Assembly: GCF_000826525.2 (NCBI RefSeq)
Contig: NZ_LN651330.1
Location: 248,001-312,000 of the forward strand
Length of the DNA stretch: 64,000 nt
Reading direction: 5' to 3'
DNA from: Mobilicoccus massiliensis
GTDB lineage: Bacteria > Actinomycetota > Actinomycetes > Actinomycetales > Dermatophilaceae
Numbering within the stretch: position 1 is the stretch's first letter; every line of letters begins with the position of its first letter. Shown here in pieces: positions 54,517 to 63,102 of this stretch. Below the pieces are notes generated by a model, which was not told the DNA's origin, did no database searches, and saw nothing but the letters and a program-made list of their open reading frames with translations. Position numbers and translations under genes: made by a program.

Positions 54517-54939
54517 ATGAGGGACGCATCTGCACCCAAGGACGTCTTCGACGTGCGCTCGGCCGCGATCCTGCTCGGCGTCAGCGACGACACGCTGCGT
54601 CGTGCCGTCGCTCGCGGCGAGCTCGCCGCCGGCAAGGACGAGAACGGCCGCACGCGCATCGCCGGGCTCGACCTCGTCACCTACGCGGCGGGACGCTCGG
54701 CCGAAGCTCCCGGAGGAGGCGCGCCGACCTCGGCCCGCAACCGGCTCGTCGGCATCGTCACCGACGTGCGCACCGACGCGGTCATGGCGCAGGTGCAACT
54801 CCGGTGCGGCCCGTTCGTCATCACCTCGCTCATGAGCAGCGACGCCGTGCACGACCTCGGTCTGCGTCCTGGATGCCTCGCGGCCGCCGTCGTCAAGGCG
54901 ACCACGGTCGTCGTCGAGTCGCTGGGGGAACTCGCGTGA
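54517..54939 (+). CDS. HTH and molybdopterin-binding (TOBE/Mop) regulator
   Basis: The 140-aa product joins an N-terminal MerR/HTH_17 helix-turn-helix (VFDVRSAAILLGVSDDTLRR) to a C-terminal Mop/TOBE domain (SARNRLVGIVTDVRTDAVMA; LRPGCLAAAVVKATTVVVES), which binds molybdate or tungstate. Position at the head of modABC indicates an oxyanion-sensing regulator analogous in role to ModE. It overlaps modA by four bases (GTGA). Confidence 0.87.
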   Translation: MRDASAPKDVFDVRSAAILLGVSDDTLRRAVARGELAAGKDENGRTRIAGLDLVTYAAGRSAEAPGGGAPTSARNRLVGIVTDVRTDAVMAQVQLRCGPFVITSLMSSDAVHDLGLRPGCLAAAVVKATTVVVESLGELA

Positions 54940-55775
54940 GCCGTTCGTACCCCCGCACGAACGCCGCCGCCATCGCACTCGCGGCCTGCGGTGCCTTGCT
55001 CATCTCCGGTTGTACCGGCAGCGATTCCGCGCCGTCCCCCGGTGCGGCCGTCGGTGGCGCCTCGGGCAGCGCCTACGCGCCGATCACCGTGTACGCGGCC
55101 GCCTCACTCACCAAGGTGTTCGACGAGATCGGGGCCGAGGTCGAGCGGCAGACCGGTGCCGACATCCAGTTCCAGTACGCGGGCTCCTCCGACCTCGCGA
55201 CCCAGCTCGGTGCCGGTGCGCCCGGAGACGTCTTCGCCTCGGCCGACGAGAAGCAGATGACGGCGGCCGTCGACAACGGGTCGGTCAGCGGCGGCACGCA
55301 GAAGCCGTTCGCCACGAACACGCTCACGGTGATCGTTCCGCCCACGAACCCCGGCGGTGTCACCACACTCTCCGATCTGTCGAAGCCCGGCGTCTCGACC
55401 GTCGTGTGCGCCCCTCAGGTGCCGTGCGGAAGAGCGACCAAGGAGCTGTTCGACAAGACGGGGATCATGGTCAGGCCGGTGAGCGAGGAATCCAAGGTGA
55501 CCGACGTGTTGGGCAAGGTCAGCTCCGGCCAGGCCGACGCAGGGCTGGTCTACGTCACCGACGCCACCGGGGCCGGTGACGCGGTCAAGGCCATCGGCAC
55601 GCCCGAGGCCCGGTCGATCCTCAACCGCTATCCCATCGCGGTGACCACGCACGGCAGCGAGGACCCGGGGCGCAAGGCCACCGCCGACGCCTTCGTCCAC
55701 GCCGTCCTCGGCGAGAAGGGCCGGAACACCCTCCGGAAGGCCGGTTTCGGTGCGCCGGCCGCCGCTCAGAGCTGA
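54936..55775 (+). CDS. modA: Molybdate ABC transporter substrate-binding lipoprotein
   Basis: The 279-aa product has a lipoprotein signal ending LLISGC (Cys26) and ModA motifs: [47 protein letters not shown] and [10 protein letters not shown]. It binds molybdate or tungstate outside the membrane. GTG 54936 overlaps the regulator's stop. It overlaps modB by one base (TGATG). Confidence 0.94.
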   Translation: MSRSYPRTNAAAIALAACGALLISGCTGSDSAPSPGAAVGGASGSAYAPITVYAAASLTKVFDEIGAEVERQTGADIQFQYAGSSDLATQLGAGAPGDVFASADEKQMTAAVDNGSVSGGTQKPFATNTLTVIVPPTNPGGVTTLSDLSKPGVSTVVCAPQVPCGRATKELFDKTGIMVRPVSEESKVTDVLGKVSSGQADAGLVYVTDATGAGDAVKAIGTPEARSILNRYPIAVTTHGSEDPGRKATADAFVHAVLGEKGRNTLRKAGFGAPAAAQS

Positions 55776-56608
55776 TGCCCACCCTTCCCCGGTGGGTCTG
55801 GCTGCCCGCCGCGCTCGCGATGATCGTGGTCGTGGGGCCTCTCGTCGGCCTGCTCTCGCGCGTCGAGTGGGTCGAGCTGCCGGCGCTGCTGACGAGTGAA
55901 TCGGCGCGGGCGGCGCTGTGGCTCAGCCTCGAGACGTCGGTGGCGAGCACGCTCGTGTGTGCGGTGCTCGGGGTGCCGCTGGCGCTGGTGCTCGCCCGTC
56001 ACCGGTGGGCGAGGCGGCTGCGTTGGGTGCGCGGCATCGTGTTGCTGCCGCTCGTCCTGCCGCCCGTGGTCGGTGGTCTCGCACTGCTCGCCACCTTCGG
56101 GCGCATGGGCCTTCTCGGCCAGTACCTCGAAGCAGCCGGCATCCGCATCGCGTTCACGACGCTCGCGGTCGTGCTCGCGCAGGTGTTCGTCGCGATGCCG
56201 TTCCTCGTCGTCGGGTTGGAGGGCGCCTTGCGCACCGCCGGCACGCGCTACGACCGAGCGGCGGCGAGTCTCGGTGCGTCCCCGACCCGCACGTTGACCC
56301 GGGTGACACTGCCGCTCGTCTGGCCGGGGCTGCGGTCGGCGGCGACGCTGACGTTCGCCCGATCACTGGGCGAGTTCGGAGCGACCCTCACGTTCGCCGG
56401 ATCGCTGCAAGGTGTGACCCGCACGTTGCCGCTCGAGATCTACCTGCAGCGGGAGGTCGACCCCGACGCCGCGATGGCGCTCTCGCTGTTGCTCGTCGTC
56501 GTGGCGATGGCCATCGTCGCCGTGTCCTACGACCATGGTCGGCAGGGACGCCGTCGCACCGGCCGCGGCCGGATCGAACACGACGAGACGGCTGCGGTGA
56601 CGGCGTGA
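55775..56608 (+). CDS. modB: Molybdate ABC transporter permease
   Basis: The 277-aa permease has about six membrane helices, beginning [20 protein letters not shown], and the cytoplasmic EAA loop [20 protein letters not shown] followed by LPLVWPGL, which couples to Mod[21 protein letters not shown] is typical of ModB. It is translationally coupled at both ends (TGATG with modA, GTGA with modC). Confidence 0.94.
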   Translation: MPTLPRWVWLPAALAMIVVVGPLVGLLSRVEWVELPALLTSESARAALWLSLETSVASTLVCAVLGVPLALVLARHRWARRLRWVRGIVLLPLVLPPVVGGLALLATFGRMGLLGQYLEAAGIRIAFTTLAVVLAQVFVAMPFLVVGLEGALRTAGTRYDRAAASLGASPTRTLTRVTLPLVWPGLRSAATLTFARSLGEFGATLTFAGSLQGVTRTLPLEIYLQREVDPDAAMALSLLLVVVAMAIVAVSYDHGRQGRRRTGRGRIEHDETAAVTA

Positions 56609-57756
56609 GCGCCGAGGTCGGAACCAGGGGCGCGACGCCGGCCGACGGCGGTGTGAACGTGCCGGGCACCCTCGTATGGTCGGGGCGTCTTCCCGAGCGG
56701 GGTTACGACGCCGCCCTGCGAGTCGAGGCCGGGCGCACGCTCGCGCTCGTCGGTCCAAACGGTGCGGGCAAGAGCACGACTCTGGATCTCGTCGCGGGAG
56801 TGCTGCGTGCACCGACGGCACGACTGGCGATCGGGGACGACACTCTCGTCGACACCGAGCGTGGCCTCCATGTACCGACACATCGTCGACGGATCGCCGC
56901 GCTCGGGCAGGACCCGCTGTTGTTTCCGCATCTGCGGGTCCAGGCGAACGTCGAGTTCGGCCTCCGGGCGCAGGGTGTCGCGCGTGTCGAGGCCCGGGAA
57001 CGCGCGCGCTCACTCCTGCGAGACGTCGACGCGGCCCGGTTCGCTCGGCGCTACCCGGATGAGCTGTCCGGCGGCCAGGCGGCACGGGTCGCGCTCGCGC
57101 GGGCGCTCGCGATCACGCCACGCGCCGTGCTGCTCGACGAACCCTTCGCCGCGCTCGACGTCGACGTCGCCCCGCAGATGCGCCGGGTGCTCGGCACCGA
57201 ACTTCGGCGTCATCACGTGCCGACCATCCTCGTCACCCACGACCTGCTCGACGTGCTCGCCCTCGCCGACGACCTCGCGGTGATCGAGAACGGGCACATC
57301 GTCGAATGTGGCCCCACCTCCGACGTGCTTCGTGCTCCCACCAGCGCGTTCGCGGCCAGCCTCGCCGGTGTCAACCACCTGATCGGCCGGGTCGCGCAGC
57401 CGGGTGTCGTCGCTCGGGTCGACGGCGGCCTCGGCGTTCACGGCGTCTTCGACGGTGACCTCCCGGTCGGTGCGAGGGCCGTGGCGGTGTGGCCACCGTC
57501 GTCCGTCGCTCTCTACCCCGTCGCTCCGGAGGGCAGTCCCCGCAACGTGTGGCCGTGCGACGTCGTCGACCTCGTGGATCGTGGCGGGATCGTGCGGGTG
57601 TCGCTGGCCGTGAGGTCGGCGCATCCCGACGGCGCGCTCATGCGCATGTCGGCCGACCTCAGCCCCGCCGCCGTCCACGACCTCGCGCTCGCACCCGGCA
57701 CACCCGTCGTCGCCTCGGTGAAGGCCCAGGCGGTGACGCTCTACCCGACGGGCTGA
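56605..57756 (+). CDS. modC: Molybdate ABC transporter ATP-binding protein
   Basis: The 383-aa ATPase has Walker [13 protein letters not shown]-loop [11 protein letters not shown], signature [15 protein letters not shown], Walker [13 protein letters not shown] and H-loop LVTHDLLD. The C-terminal TOBE/regulatory region (about 285-383, [19 protein letters not shown]) can bind molybdate and inhibit transport. GTG 56605 overlaps modB. Repeat array E begins 29 bases beyond its stop. Confidence 0.92.
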   Translation: MSAEVGTRGATPADGGVNVPGTLVWSGRLPERGYDAALRVEAGRTLALVGPNGAGKSTTLDLVAGVLRAPTARLAIGDDTLVDTERGLHVPTHRRRIAALGQDPLLFPHLRVQANVEFGLRAQGVARVEARERARSLLRDVDAARFARRYPDELSGGQAARVALARALAITPRAVLLDEPFAALDVDVAPQMRRVLGTELRRHHVPTILVTHDLLDVLALADDLAVIENGHIVECGPTSDVLRAPTSAFAASLAGVNHLIGRVAQPGVVARVDGGLGVHGVFDGDLPVGARAVAVWPPSSVALYPVAPEGSPRNVWPCDVVDLVDRGGIVRVSLAVRSAHPDGALMRMSADLSPAAVHDLALAPGTPVVASVKAQAVTLYPTG

Positions 57757-58060
57757 GACCGCGTGCCGGGCCGCGGGCGGTACCCGCTCGGACAGGCGTT
57801 TTCGTCCACGCCGGGTGACGCCCTCTCGCGCGGAATCCGTACGGCGTGGACGAAAACGCCTGTTCGAGCGGCGGGTGGGTGGTGTGGTCCTGCGCGGAGT
57901 CCGTACGGCGCGGACGAAAACGCCTGTCCGAGCGGGCTTGGTGGGTGAAAGTGCCTGTTCGAGCGGGGGCCGTGGGTGGAAGTGCCTGTCCGAGCGGGGG
58001 TCGTGGACGGAAGTGCCTGTTCGAGCGGGGTTTGGGGGTGGAAGTGCCTGTTCGAGCAGG
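57757..58060. repeat. Palindromic repeat array E with four 31-bp units
   Basis: The tail-to-tail gap of 304 bases between modC and selB holds one left arm (57786-57807) and six right arms, at 57848, 57912, 57943, 57974, 58005 and 58036. The first two carry GGACGAAAACGCC, matching the left arm. The last four start exactly 31 bp apart and share GAAGTGCCTGTYCGAGC. The final arm ends three bases before the selB stop (TGA CCT GCTCGAACAGG on the minus strand). Confidence 0.88.
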
Positions 58061-59983
58061 TCAGCGGACGATCTCGCGGTGACCGGCGTCGATGCGGCGG
58101 GTCCAGCCCTTGGCGTCGAGGTGTTCGAGCAGGGGAATCGCGACGCGACGCGTCGTGTCGAGGGCCTGGCGTGCCTGGCTCGTCGTGAAGGGCTGGGGGA
58201 GGCCGGTGAGGACGCGCATCGCCTTGGCCGGGGCGATCGGTTGTAGCAGTACATCGTCGTCGAGACGGATGAGGCGGCCGGCCTCGATGGCGGCGGCGAT
58301 CTGGCGCGGTCCGAGCCCGGCGGCGTCGAGCTCGGGACGCTCGGGCGCGGCGAACGGTGAGCCGGCGAGCCGGGCCTCGATGGCCGCGAGGCCTGCCTCC
58401 GCAGCTCCGAGGCTCGCGCGCAGGCCAGGCTCGTGCACCCGACCGCGGGCGTGCGTGAGTCCGGCGGCCTCGGCGAGGGGTGCGATGAGGTCGAGCCGGG
58501 GAATCCTGGCCGCCGTGCGCGCGGCCTCGGCCGGCATCCACGGCTCGAGCGGATGCGTGCGGGCGTACTCGCCGGTGACCACGCGTAGCGTCTCGACCCA
58601 TCCGAGCCACACCTCGTGGTCGACGAGCAGGTCACCGTGGCGGGTGATCTCCGGCGGCGGGTCGGCGAGGACGTCGTCGGTCACACCGAGCCGTCGTGCG
58701 TCGTCGACCGTGAGGAACCCGCGGGCCGCGACCTCGGTCTGCAGGTCGATCCCCGACGCACGGCCGGCGAGTGCCTCGGCGCGGCGCGCGCCCGCGCCCC
58801 GACGACGCAGTTCGGGAGGGTCGACGTCGAGGATGTCGATGCCGACGACACGCCCCGTGCCCGGATCCCGCAGGATGGCGCGATCGCCCGCGGCGAGAGG
58901 CAACGGTTCGGCGAGCGTGAGGCGCACGGCCGAGGCCGCCGACGGGGAGTGGTCGTCGGCGGATGCTCGAACGCCCTCGCGCCCGCTCGTCACGTGGCCG
59001 TCGCGCCTCGGCTCGCTCGTCGTCCCCGAACCGAGCGGCCGCACCCGCACCTCGCGCGCGGTCGTGCCGAGGTGAAGCATGAGGTGTTCGGGCAGATCCG
59101 TCTCGAAGCCGTAGGGCGTCCCGGTGGCGGCCCGCGGCGGGGTGACGAGGCGGGCGTCGACGACGCGGGTCGAGGGCCACGCGCCGGGGGTGAGCAGGGC
59201 ATCGCCGCGGTGGATCTCGTCGGCCGAGACGCCGCGCAGGTTGACCGCCACTCGGGCCGGTGCCTCGACGGTCTCTCGCGACTGTTCGAGGGAGTGCAGC
59301 CCGCGTACGGTGACACGCGCCGACCGGTGTTCGCCGCTGCTGCCGGCGAGGTCGAGCGAGTCGCCCACGCGGATGCGCCCACCGCCGAGGGTCCCGGTGA
59401 CGACCGTGCCCGCGCCGGTGATCGTGAACGCCCGGTCGACCCAGAGACGTACTCGCGCCTCGGGGTCGGGCACGGGCATCGTCTCGACGAGGGCGGCGAG
59501 CGCGGCCCGGAGTTCGTCCATCCCCGCGCCCGTGCGAGCAGAGACGGCGACCGCGCCGCGGGGGGTGAGGCCTGCGGCAGCGAGTTCTGCCGTGGCTCGC
59601 TCGAGTGCGGGAGCGGGGTCGGCGAGGTCGGCCCGGGTGACGACGAGCAGCACGTGCTCGACGCCGAGCGCCGCTGCCGCCGCGAGGTGCTCGGCGCTCT
59701 GCGGCATCCACGACTCGTCGGCGGCGACGACGAACATCACGGCGGGCACCGGGCCCAGCCCGGCGAGCATGTTGCCGATGAACCGGCGGTGCCCGGGAAC
59801 GTCGACGAAGGCGACGGTCTGACCGGAATCCAGTGTCGTCCAGGCGTATCCGAGGTCGATCGTCAGCGCGCGACGGCGCTCCTCCTCCCACCGGTCGGGT
59901 TCGATGCCGGTGAGCGCCCGCACGAGCGTCGACTTGCCGTGGTCGACGTGGCCGGCGGTGGCGATGACGGTCATCGTGCTCAT
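58061..59983 (-). CDS. selB: Selenocysteine-specific elongation factor
   Basis: The 640-aa GTPase delivers Sec-tRNA to UGA codons. G motifs are GHVDHGKSTLVRALTG (11-26), RRRALTIDLGYAW, VDVPGHRRFIGNML and VVTRADL. The C-terminal part (about 400-640) has winged-helix repeats (DLQTEVAARGFLTVDDARRL; TTSQARQALDTTRRVAIPLL) that bind the SECIS element. ATG 59983 overlaps the selA stop (ATGA). No tRNA-Sec or selD was found in the window. Confidence 0.93.
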   Translation of the reverse strand: MSTMTVIATAGHVDHGKSTLVRALTGIEPDRWEEERRRALTIDLGYAWTTLDSGQTVAFVDVPGHRRFIGNMLAGLGPVPAVMFVVAADESWMPQSAEHLAAAAALGVEHVLLVVTRADLADPAPALERATAELAAAGLTPRGAVAVSARTGAGMDELRAALAALVETMPVPDPEARVRLWVDRAFTITGAGTVVTGTLGGGRIRVGDSLDLAGSSGEHRSARVTVRGLHSLEQSRETVEAPARVAVNLRGVSADEIHRGDALLTPGAWPSTRVVDARLVTPPRAATGTPYGFETDLPEHLMLHLGTTAREVRVRPLGSGTTSEPRRDGHVTSGREGVRASADDHSPSAASAVRLTLAEPLPLAAGDRAILRDPGTGRVVGIDILDVDPPELRRRGAGARRAEALAGRASGIDLQTEVAARGFLTVDDARRLGVTDDVLADPPPEITRHGDLLVDHEVWLGWVETLRVVTGEYARTHPLEPWMPAEAARTAARIPRLDLIAPLAEAAGLTHARGRVHEPGLRASLGAAEAGLAAIEARLAGSPFAAPERPELDAAGLGPRQIAAAIEAGRLIRLDDDVLLQPIAPAKAMRVLTGLPQPFTTSQARQALDTTRRVAIPLLEHLDAKGWTRRIDAGHREIVR

Positions 59984-61422
59984 ACGCCGGTGGCCTTCTG
60001 TGGGGAATCGTCCGTGGTCGGGGCAGGTGTCGAGGCAGGTGCCGCTGCCCGGTGCGGCGGCGTGGGTTCTCCCGGCCGTGCGTGGGTCTCGCCCGGCCGC
60101 GTCACCTCGAGAGCGGCCGCCACCAACCGCTCTTCGTCGGCGGCCGGGACGGCGCGCAGGTCGAGCAGGCATCGCCCGCCGCGGGTGCGGGTCACGACAC
60201 CGGCGCGCCGCAACGGCACGGCGAGTGCGTCGTCGATCGCGACGGCGACTCCGGGCAGGACGACGCCGGGGGCACCGCCGCCTCCGACGGCGCCGTCGCT
60301 GTCGACGACCTCGACCGCGATTCCGTTCTCCTGCAACCGTTCGGCGAGACGTTCGCTGCGGCGCCGCAGCGTGGCGAGATCGGCGTGCAGCGCCGCGTGG
60401 GTGGGTGTGACGCCGCCGGTGAGGGTGGCCTCGAGCGCGGCGAGGGTGAGCTTGTCGACCCGCACGGCCCGCGCGAGGGGAGAACGACGCATCCGTTCGA
60501 CGAGCTCGGCCCGTCCGAGGACGATGCCCGCCTGCGGGCCGCCGAGCAGCTTGTCGCCGCTGGAGGTCACGAGATCGGCGCCCGCGGCGAGGGTGCTCGT
60601 CGCGTCGGGCTCGTCGGGCAACAGTGGGTCGGGAGTCAACAGGCCGCTGCCGATGTCGACGACGAGCGGGACGTCGAGACCGCGCTCGTGATGCGCCTGC
60701 GTGAGCAGTGCGGCGAGCTCGCCGACGTCGACGCCGTGGGTGAAGCCCTCGACGACGAAGTTGCTCGGATGCACCTTGAGCACGAGACCTGTGCGCTCCG
60801 TGATCGCCGCTGAATAGTCCTGCGCCCACGTGCGATTCGTCGTTCCGACCTCGACGATGGTCGCGCCGGTGGACTCGATGAGCTCGTGCAGCCGAAAGTT
60901 GTCGCCGATCTCGACGATCTCGCCGCGACTCATGACGATCTCCGGACGGCCCTGTGCGACCGCCAGCGCCGTCGTCGCAAGAACGAGGGCGGCAGCGCCG
61001 TTGTTCACCGCGAGCACCCCACCCGCGTCTGGCACGGCGGCGGCCAGCGCAGCGAGCGCGCCACGACCCCGGCGGGCGCGCACTCCGGTCTCGGTGTCGA
61101 ACTCGACGTCGACCGGGCCCGCCGCCACGGCGAGGGCCGCGATCGCGTCATCCGACAACGCAGCACGACCGATGTTCGTGTGCAGCACGACACCGGTGGC
61201 GTTGACCAGCGGACGCATCGACGTCACGGGGCGCTCCGAGAGGACCTGCCGCGCGGCCGTCTCGACCTCCTCGGGTGCGATCTCCCCACTGCGCGCCCGC
61301 CCTTGGGCGTCGAGCACGGCGGCCTTGACCCGTTCGGAGCCGAGACGGTCGACGAGGTCGTCGAGTGCCGCGAGCACGGCGTCGGTACGGGGAATCCGAC
61401 GGCGTGGATCGTGCTGCGTCAT
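59980..61422 (-). CDS. selA: L-seryl-tRNA(Sec) selenium transferase
   Basis: The 480-aa PLP enzyme converts Ser-tRNA(Sec) to Sec-tRNA(Sec). It has SMRPLVNATGVVLHTNIGRA near the N-terminus, AVNNGAAALVL, the PLP lysine in SSGDKLLGGPQAGI (around residue 280) and VEVGTTNRTWAQDY. GAGGAGCC precedes ATG 61422. selA and selB form an operon next to the molybdate transporter, which suggests a Mo/Se-dependent formate dehydrogenase elsewhere. Confidence 0.94.
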   Translation of the reverse strand: MTQHDPRRRIPRTDAVLAALDDLVDRLGSERVKAAVLDAQGRARSGEIAPEEVETAARQVLSERPVTSMRPLVNATGVVLHTNIGRAALSDDAIAALAVAAGPVDVEFDTETGVRARRGRGALAALAAAVPDAGGVLAVNNGAAALVLATTALAVAQGRPEIVMSRGEIVEIGDNFRLHELIESTGATIVEVGTTNRTWAQDYSAAITERTGLVLKVHPSNFVVEGFTHGVDVGELAALLTQAHHERGLDVPLVVDIGSGLLTPDPLLPDEPDATSTLAAGADLVTSSGDKLLGGPQAGIVLGRAELVERMRRSPLARAVRVDKLTLAALEATLTGGVTPTHAALHADLATLRRRSERLAERLQENGIAVEVVDSDGAVGGGGAPGVVLPGVAVAIDDALAVPLRRAGVVTRTRGGRCLLDLRAVPAADEERLVAAALEVTRPGETHARPGEPTPPHRAAAPASTPAPTTDDSPQKATGV

Positions 61423-61559
61423 CGGCAGGCTCCTCGTCGAAGGTGCGGGCGAGACCCGATCGGGCGGCGGCTCCCGCGAGACTATCGGGTGAAGCCGCGC
61501 GTCTCGGGAGCGGCGGGACGTTCGTGCCGGTCATGATGGGGGAGACGAGAGGAGAGCCC

Positions 61560-63080
61560 ATGGACGCGGTGCCCCCGACACCCGCCGAGCTGCCCTTCGG
61601 AGCCCGGGTGCGAGCCGTCTTCACCAAGTACGACGGCCGCCCGCACTGGGAGTACGACCTCGTCGTCCTCGGCGTCGACGACCACGGCGTGTGGGTGGGT
61701 GGAGCGCCCGGAGCCCATATCGCGCGCCCCGGGCTCGAGTTCACCTCCGACGCGTACTGGGTGACGCTCTATCCGCACGACGGCATGTGGGTCGCCACCA
61801 TCAACGACGACGCGGGCACGTTCTCCTCGCGCGTCTACGTCGACGTGACCACGCAGGCCACGTGGTGGCACCGGCCGGACGGCGTGCTCAGCGTGACCGC
61901 CATCGACCTCGATCTCGACGTCATCCGGCGGTTCTCCGGCGAGCTGCTCGTCGACGACGAGGACGAGTTCGAGGAGCACCGTGTCGAGTTCGGCTACCCG
62001 CCCGAGCTGGTCGAGGGGGCACGCGCGGCGGCGGCGTGGCTCTACGAACGACTGGCCGGCCACGACGAACCGTTCGAGCAGGTGGCCGAACACTGGCTCG
62101 CGGTGTGCCGCGACCGGGTGACGAGCGACGATCGTGGCCGGGCGGTCGTCGATCGAGACCCGACGTCCGAGACGCCCGGAGCGTCCGGGGCATCCGACGG
62201 GCCACAGTCCTCGGTCGACCCGATCACCGAGCCGCTGACCGTGGTGACAGCCCCGGCGAGCGACGCACCCGCCGGCCCGGCCCCACGGCCCGCGCCCGCG
62301 GACGAGGAGGAGGATCTGCTCGCGGTCTGGGCCGACGAGCGTCGCGAGGATCCGCTCATCGCGGTCGTCGAGGAGGACGACGAGCCCGCGGTCGAGGTGG
62401 ACTACGAGGTCGACGTCGCCTCCGGTTCGCCGATGTACGCCGAGGCCGACTACCCGGCGTCGCACTCGTCTCGGCTCGCCGGGCACGACGTGGCGGCCGA
62501 CTTCGTCGACGCCGACGACATCGACACCACTCCGGTCGACCCGGCCGAGATCACCGGGCTGCTGCTCACCACGGCCACCGGGTGGGAGTCGCCGCTGTGG
62601 TTCGACGGGCGCCCCGTCGAGCCCGAAGAGGTCGACCTGCCGGGCGAACTCGCCGACCACCTGCGCGACTGGGCCGATCGGTGGAACCGCGACTTCGATC
62701 CCGACCGCGGTTGGCTGCCGCGCGCCGGCATCGGCGACTACGAGGCGCTCGGTCGATGGCTGGGCCGCCGGGTCAAGGACGAGGTCGGCGGACTCGCGGT
62801 CACGCTGCAACTCGCCCACCTCGGCCGGTCGAGCCTCACCGAGATCCCCGCCGCCGAACACCGCGAGCCCGCCGTCGTCGAACTCGACCTCGACGCGCCC
62901 GGAGACCTGCCGATCCGCGGTGACGTCGTGACGATGAACGGCACCGTCGGCTGCTTCACCTCCGAGGTCAACGCGCGGTTGCTCGAGTGGTCCGATGCCG
63001 GTGGCGTGGACGACGTCGAGGCCGAGGAGCTGCGGTGGCTCATGTCCTCCGAACTCGGCGACGACTATCGCGTGGTCTGA
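61560..63080 (+). CDS. DUF402-like N-terminal domain protein with acidic repeats
   Basis: The 506-aa product starts with a DUF402-like domain (about 1-170: WEYDLVVLGVDDHGVWVGGA; VYVDVTTQATWWHRPDGVLS; IDLDLDVIRRFSGELLVDDE), the family of small phosphatase or RNA-binding barrels. A long acidic, Pro-rich linker follows, and the end (about 380-506: YEALGRWLGRRVKDEVGG; VTMNGTVGCFTSEVNARLLE) is a second ordered region. The fusion is unknown to me. ATG 61560 follows GGAGAGCCC. Confidence 0.7.
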   Translation: MDAVPPTPAELPFGARVRAVFTKYDGRPHWEYDLVVLGVDDHGVWVGGAPGAHIARPGLEFTSDAYWVTLYPHDGMWVATINDDAGTFSSRVYVDVTTQATWWHRPDGVLSVTAIDLDLDVIRRFSGELLVDDEDEFEEHRVEFGYPPELVEGARAAAAWLYERLAGHDEPFEQVAEHWLAVCRDRVTSDDRGRAVVDRDPTSETPGASGASDGPQSSVDPITEPLTVVTAPASDAPAGPAPRPAPADEEEDLLAVWADERREDPLIAVVEEDDEPAVEVDYEVDVASGSPMYAEADYPASHSSRLAGHDVAADFVDADDIDTTPVDPAEITGLLLTTATGWESPLWFDGRPVEPEEVDLPGELADHLRDWADRWNRDFDPDRGWLPRAGIGDYEALGRWLGRRVKDEVGGLAVTLQLAHLGRSSLTEIPAAEHREPAVVELDLDAPGDLPIRGDVVTMNGTVGCFTSEVNARLLEWSDAGGVDDVEAEELRWLMSSELGDDYRVV

Positions 63081-63102
63081 GGCGATCGCGCCGGGTGCCG
63101 AC

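Noticed and set aside
57943..58066. CRISPR array
   Set aside because: The 31-bp step leaves only 8-14 bases of variable sequence per unit, which is too short for spacers, the repeats are diverged and the family occurs elsewhere as hairpins. No cas genes are present.
58061..61560. tRNA-Sec or a selenoprotein gene near selAB
   Set aside because: I looked for a long-variable-arm tRNA with a TCA anticodon around selA and selB and for an in-frame TGA oxidoreductase, and saw neither.
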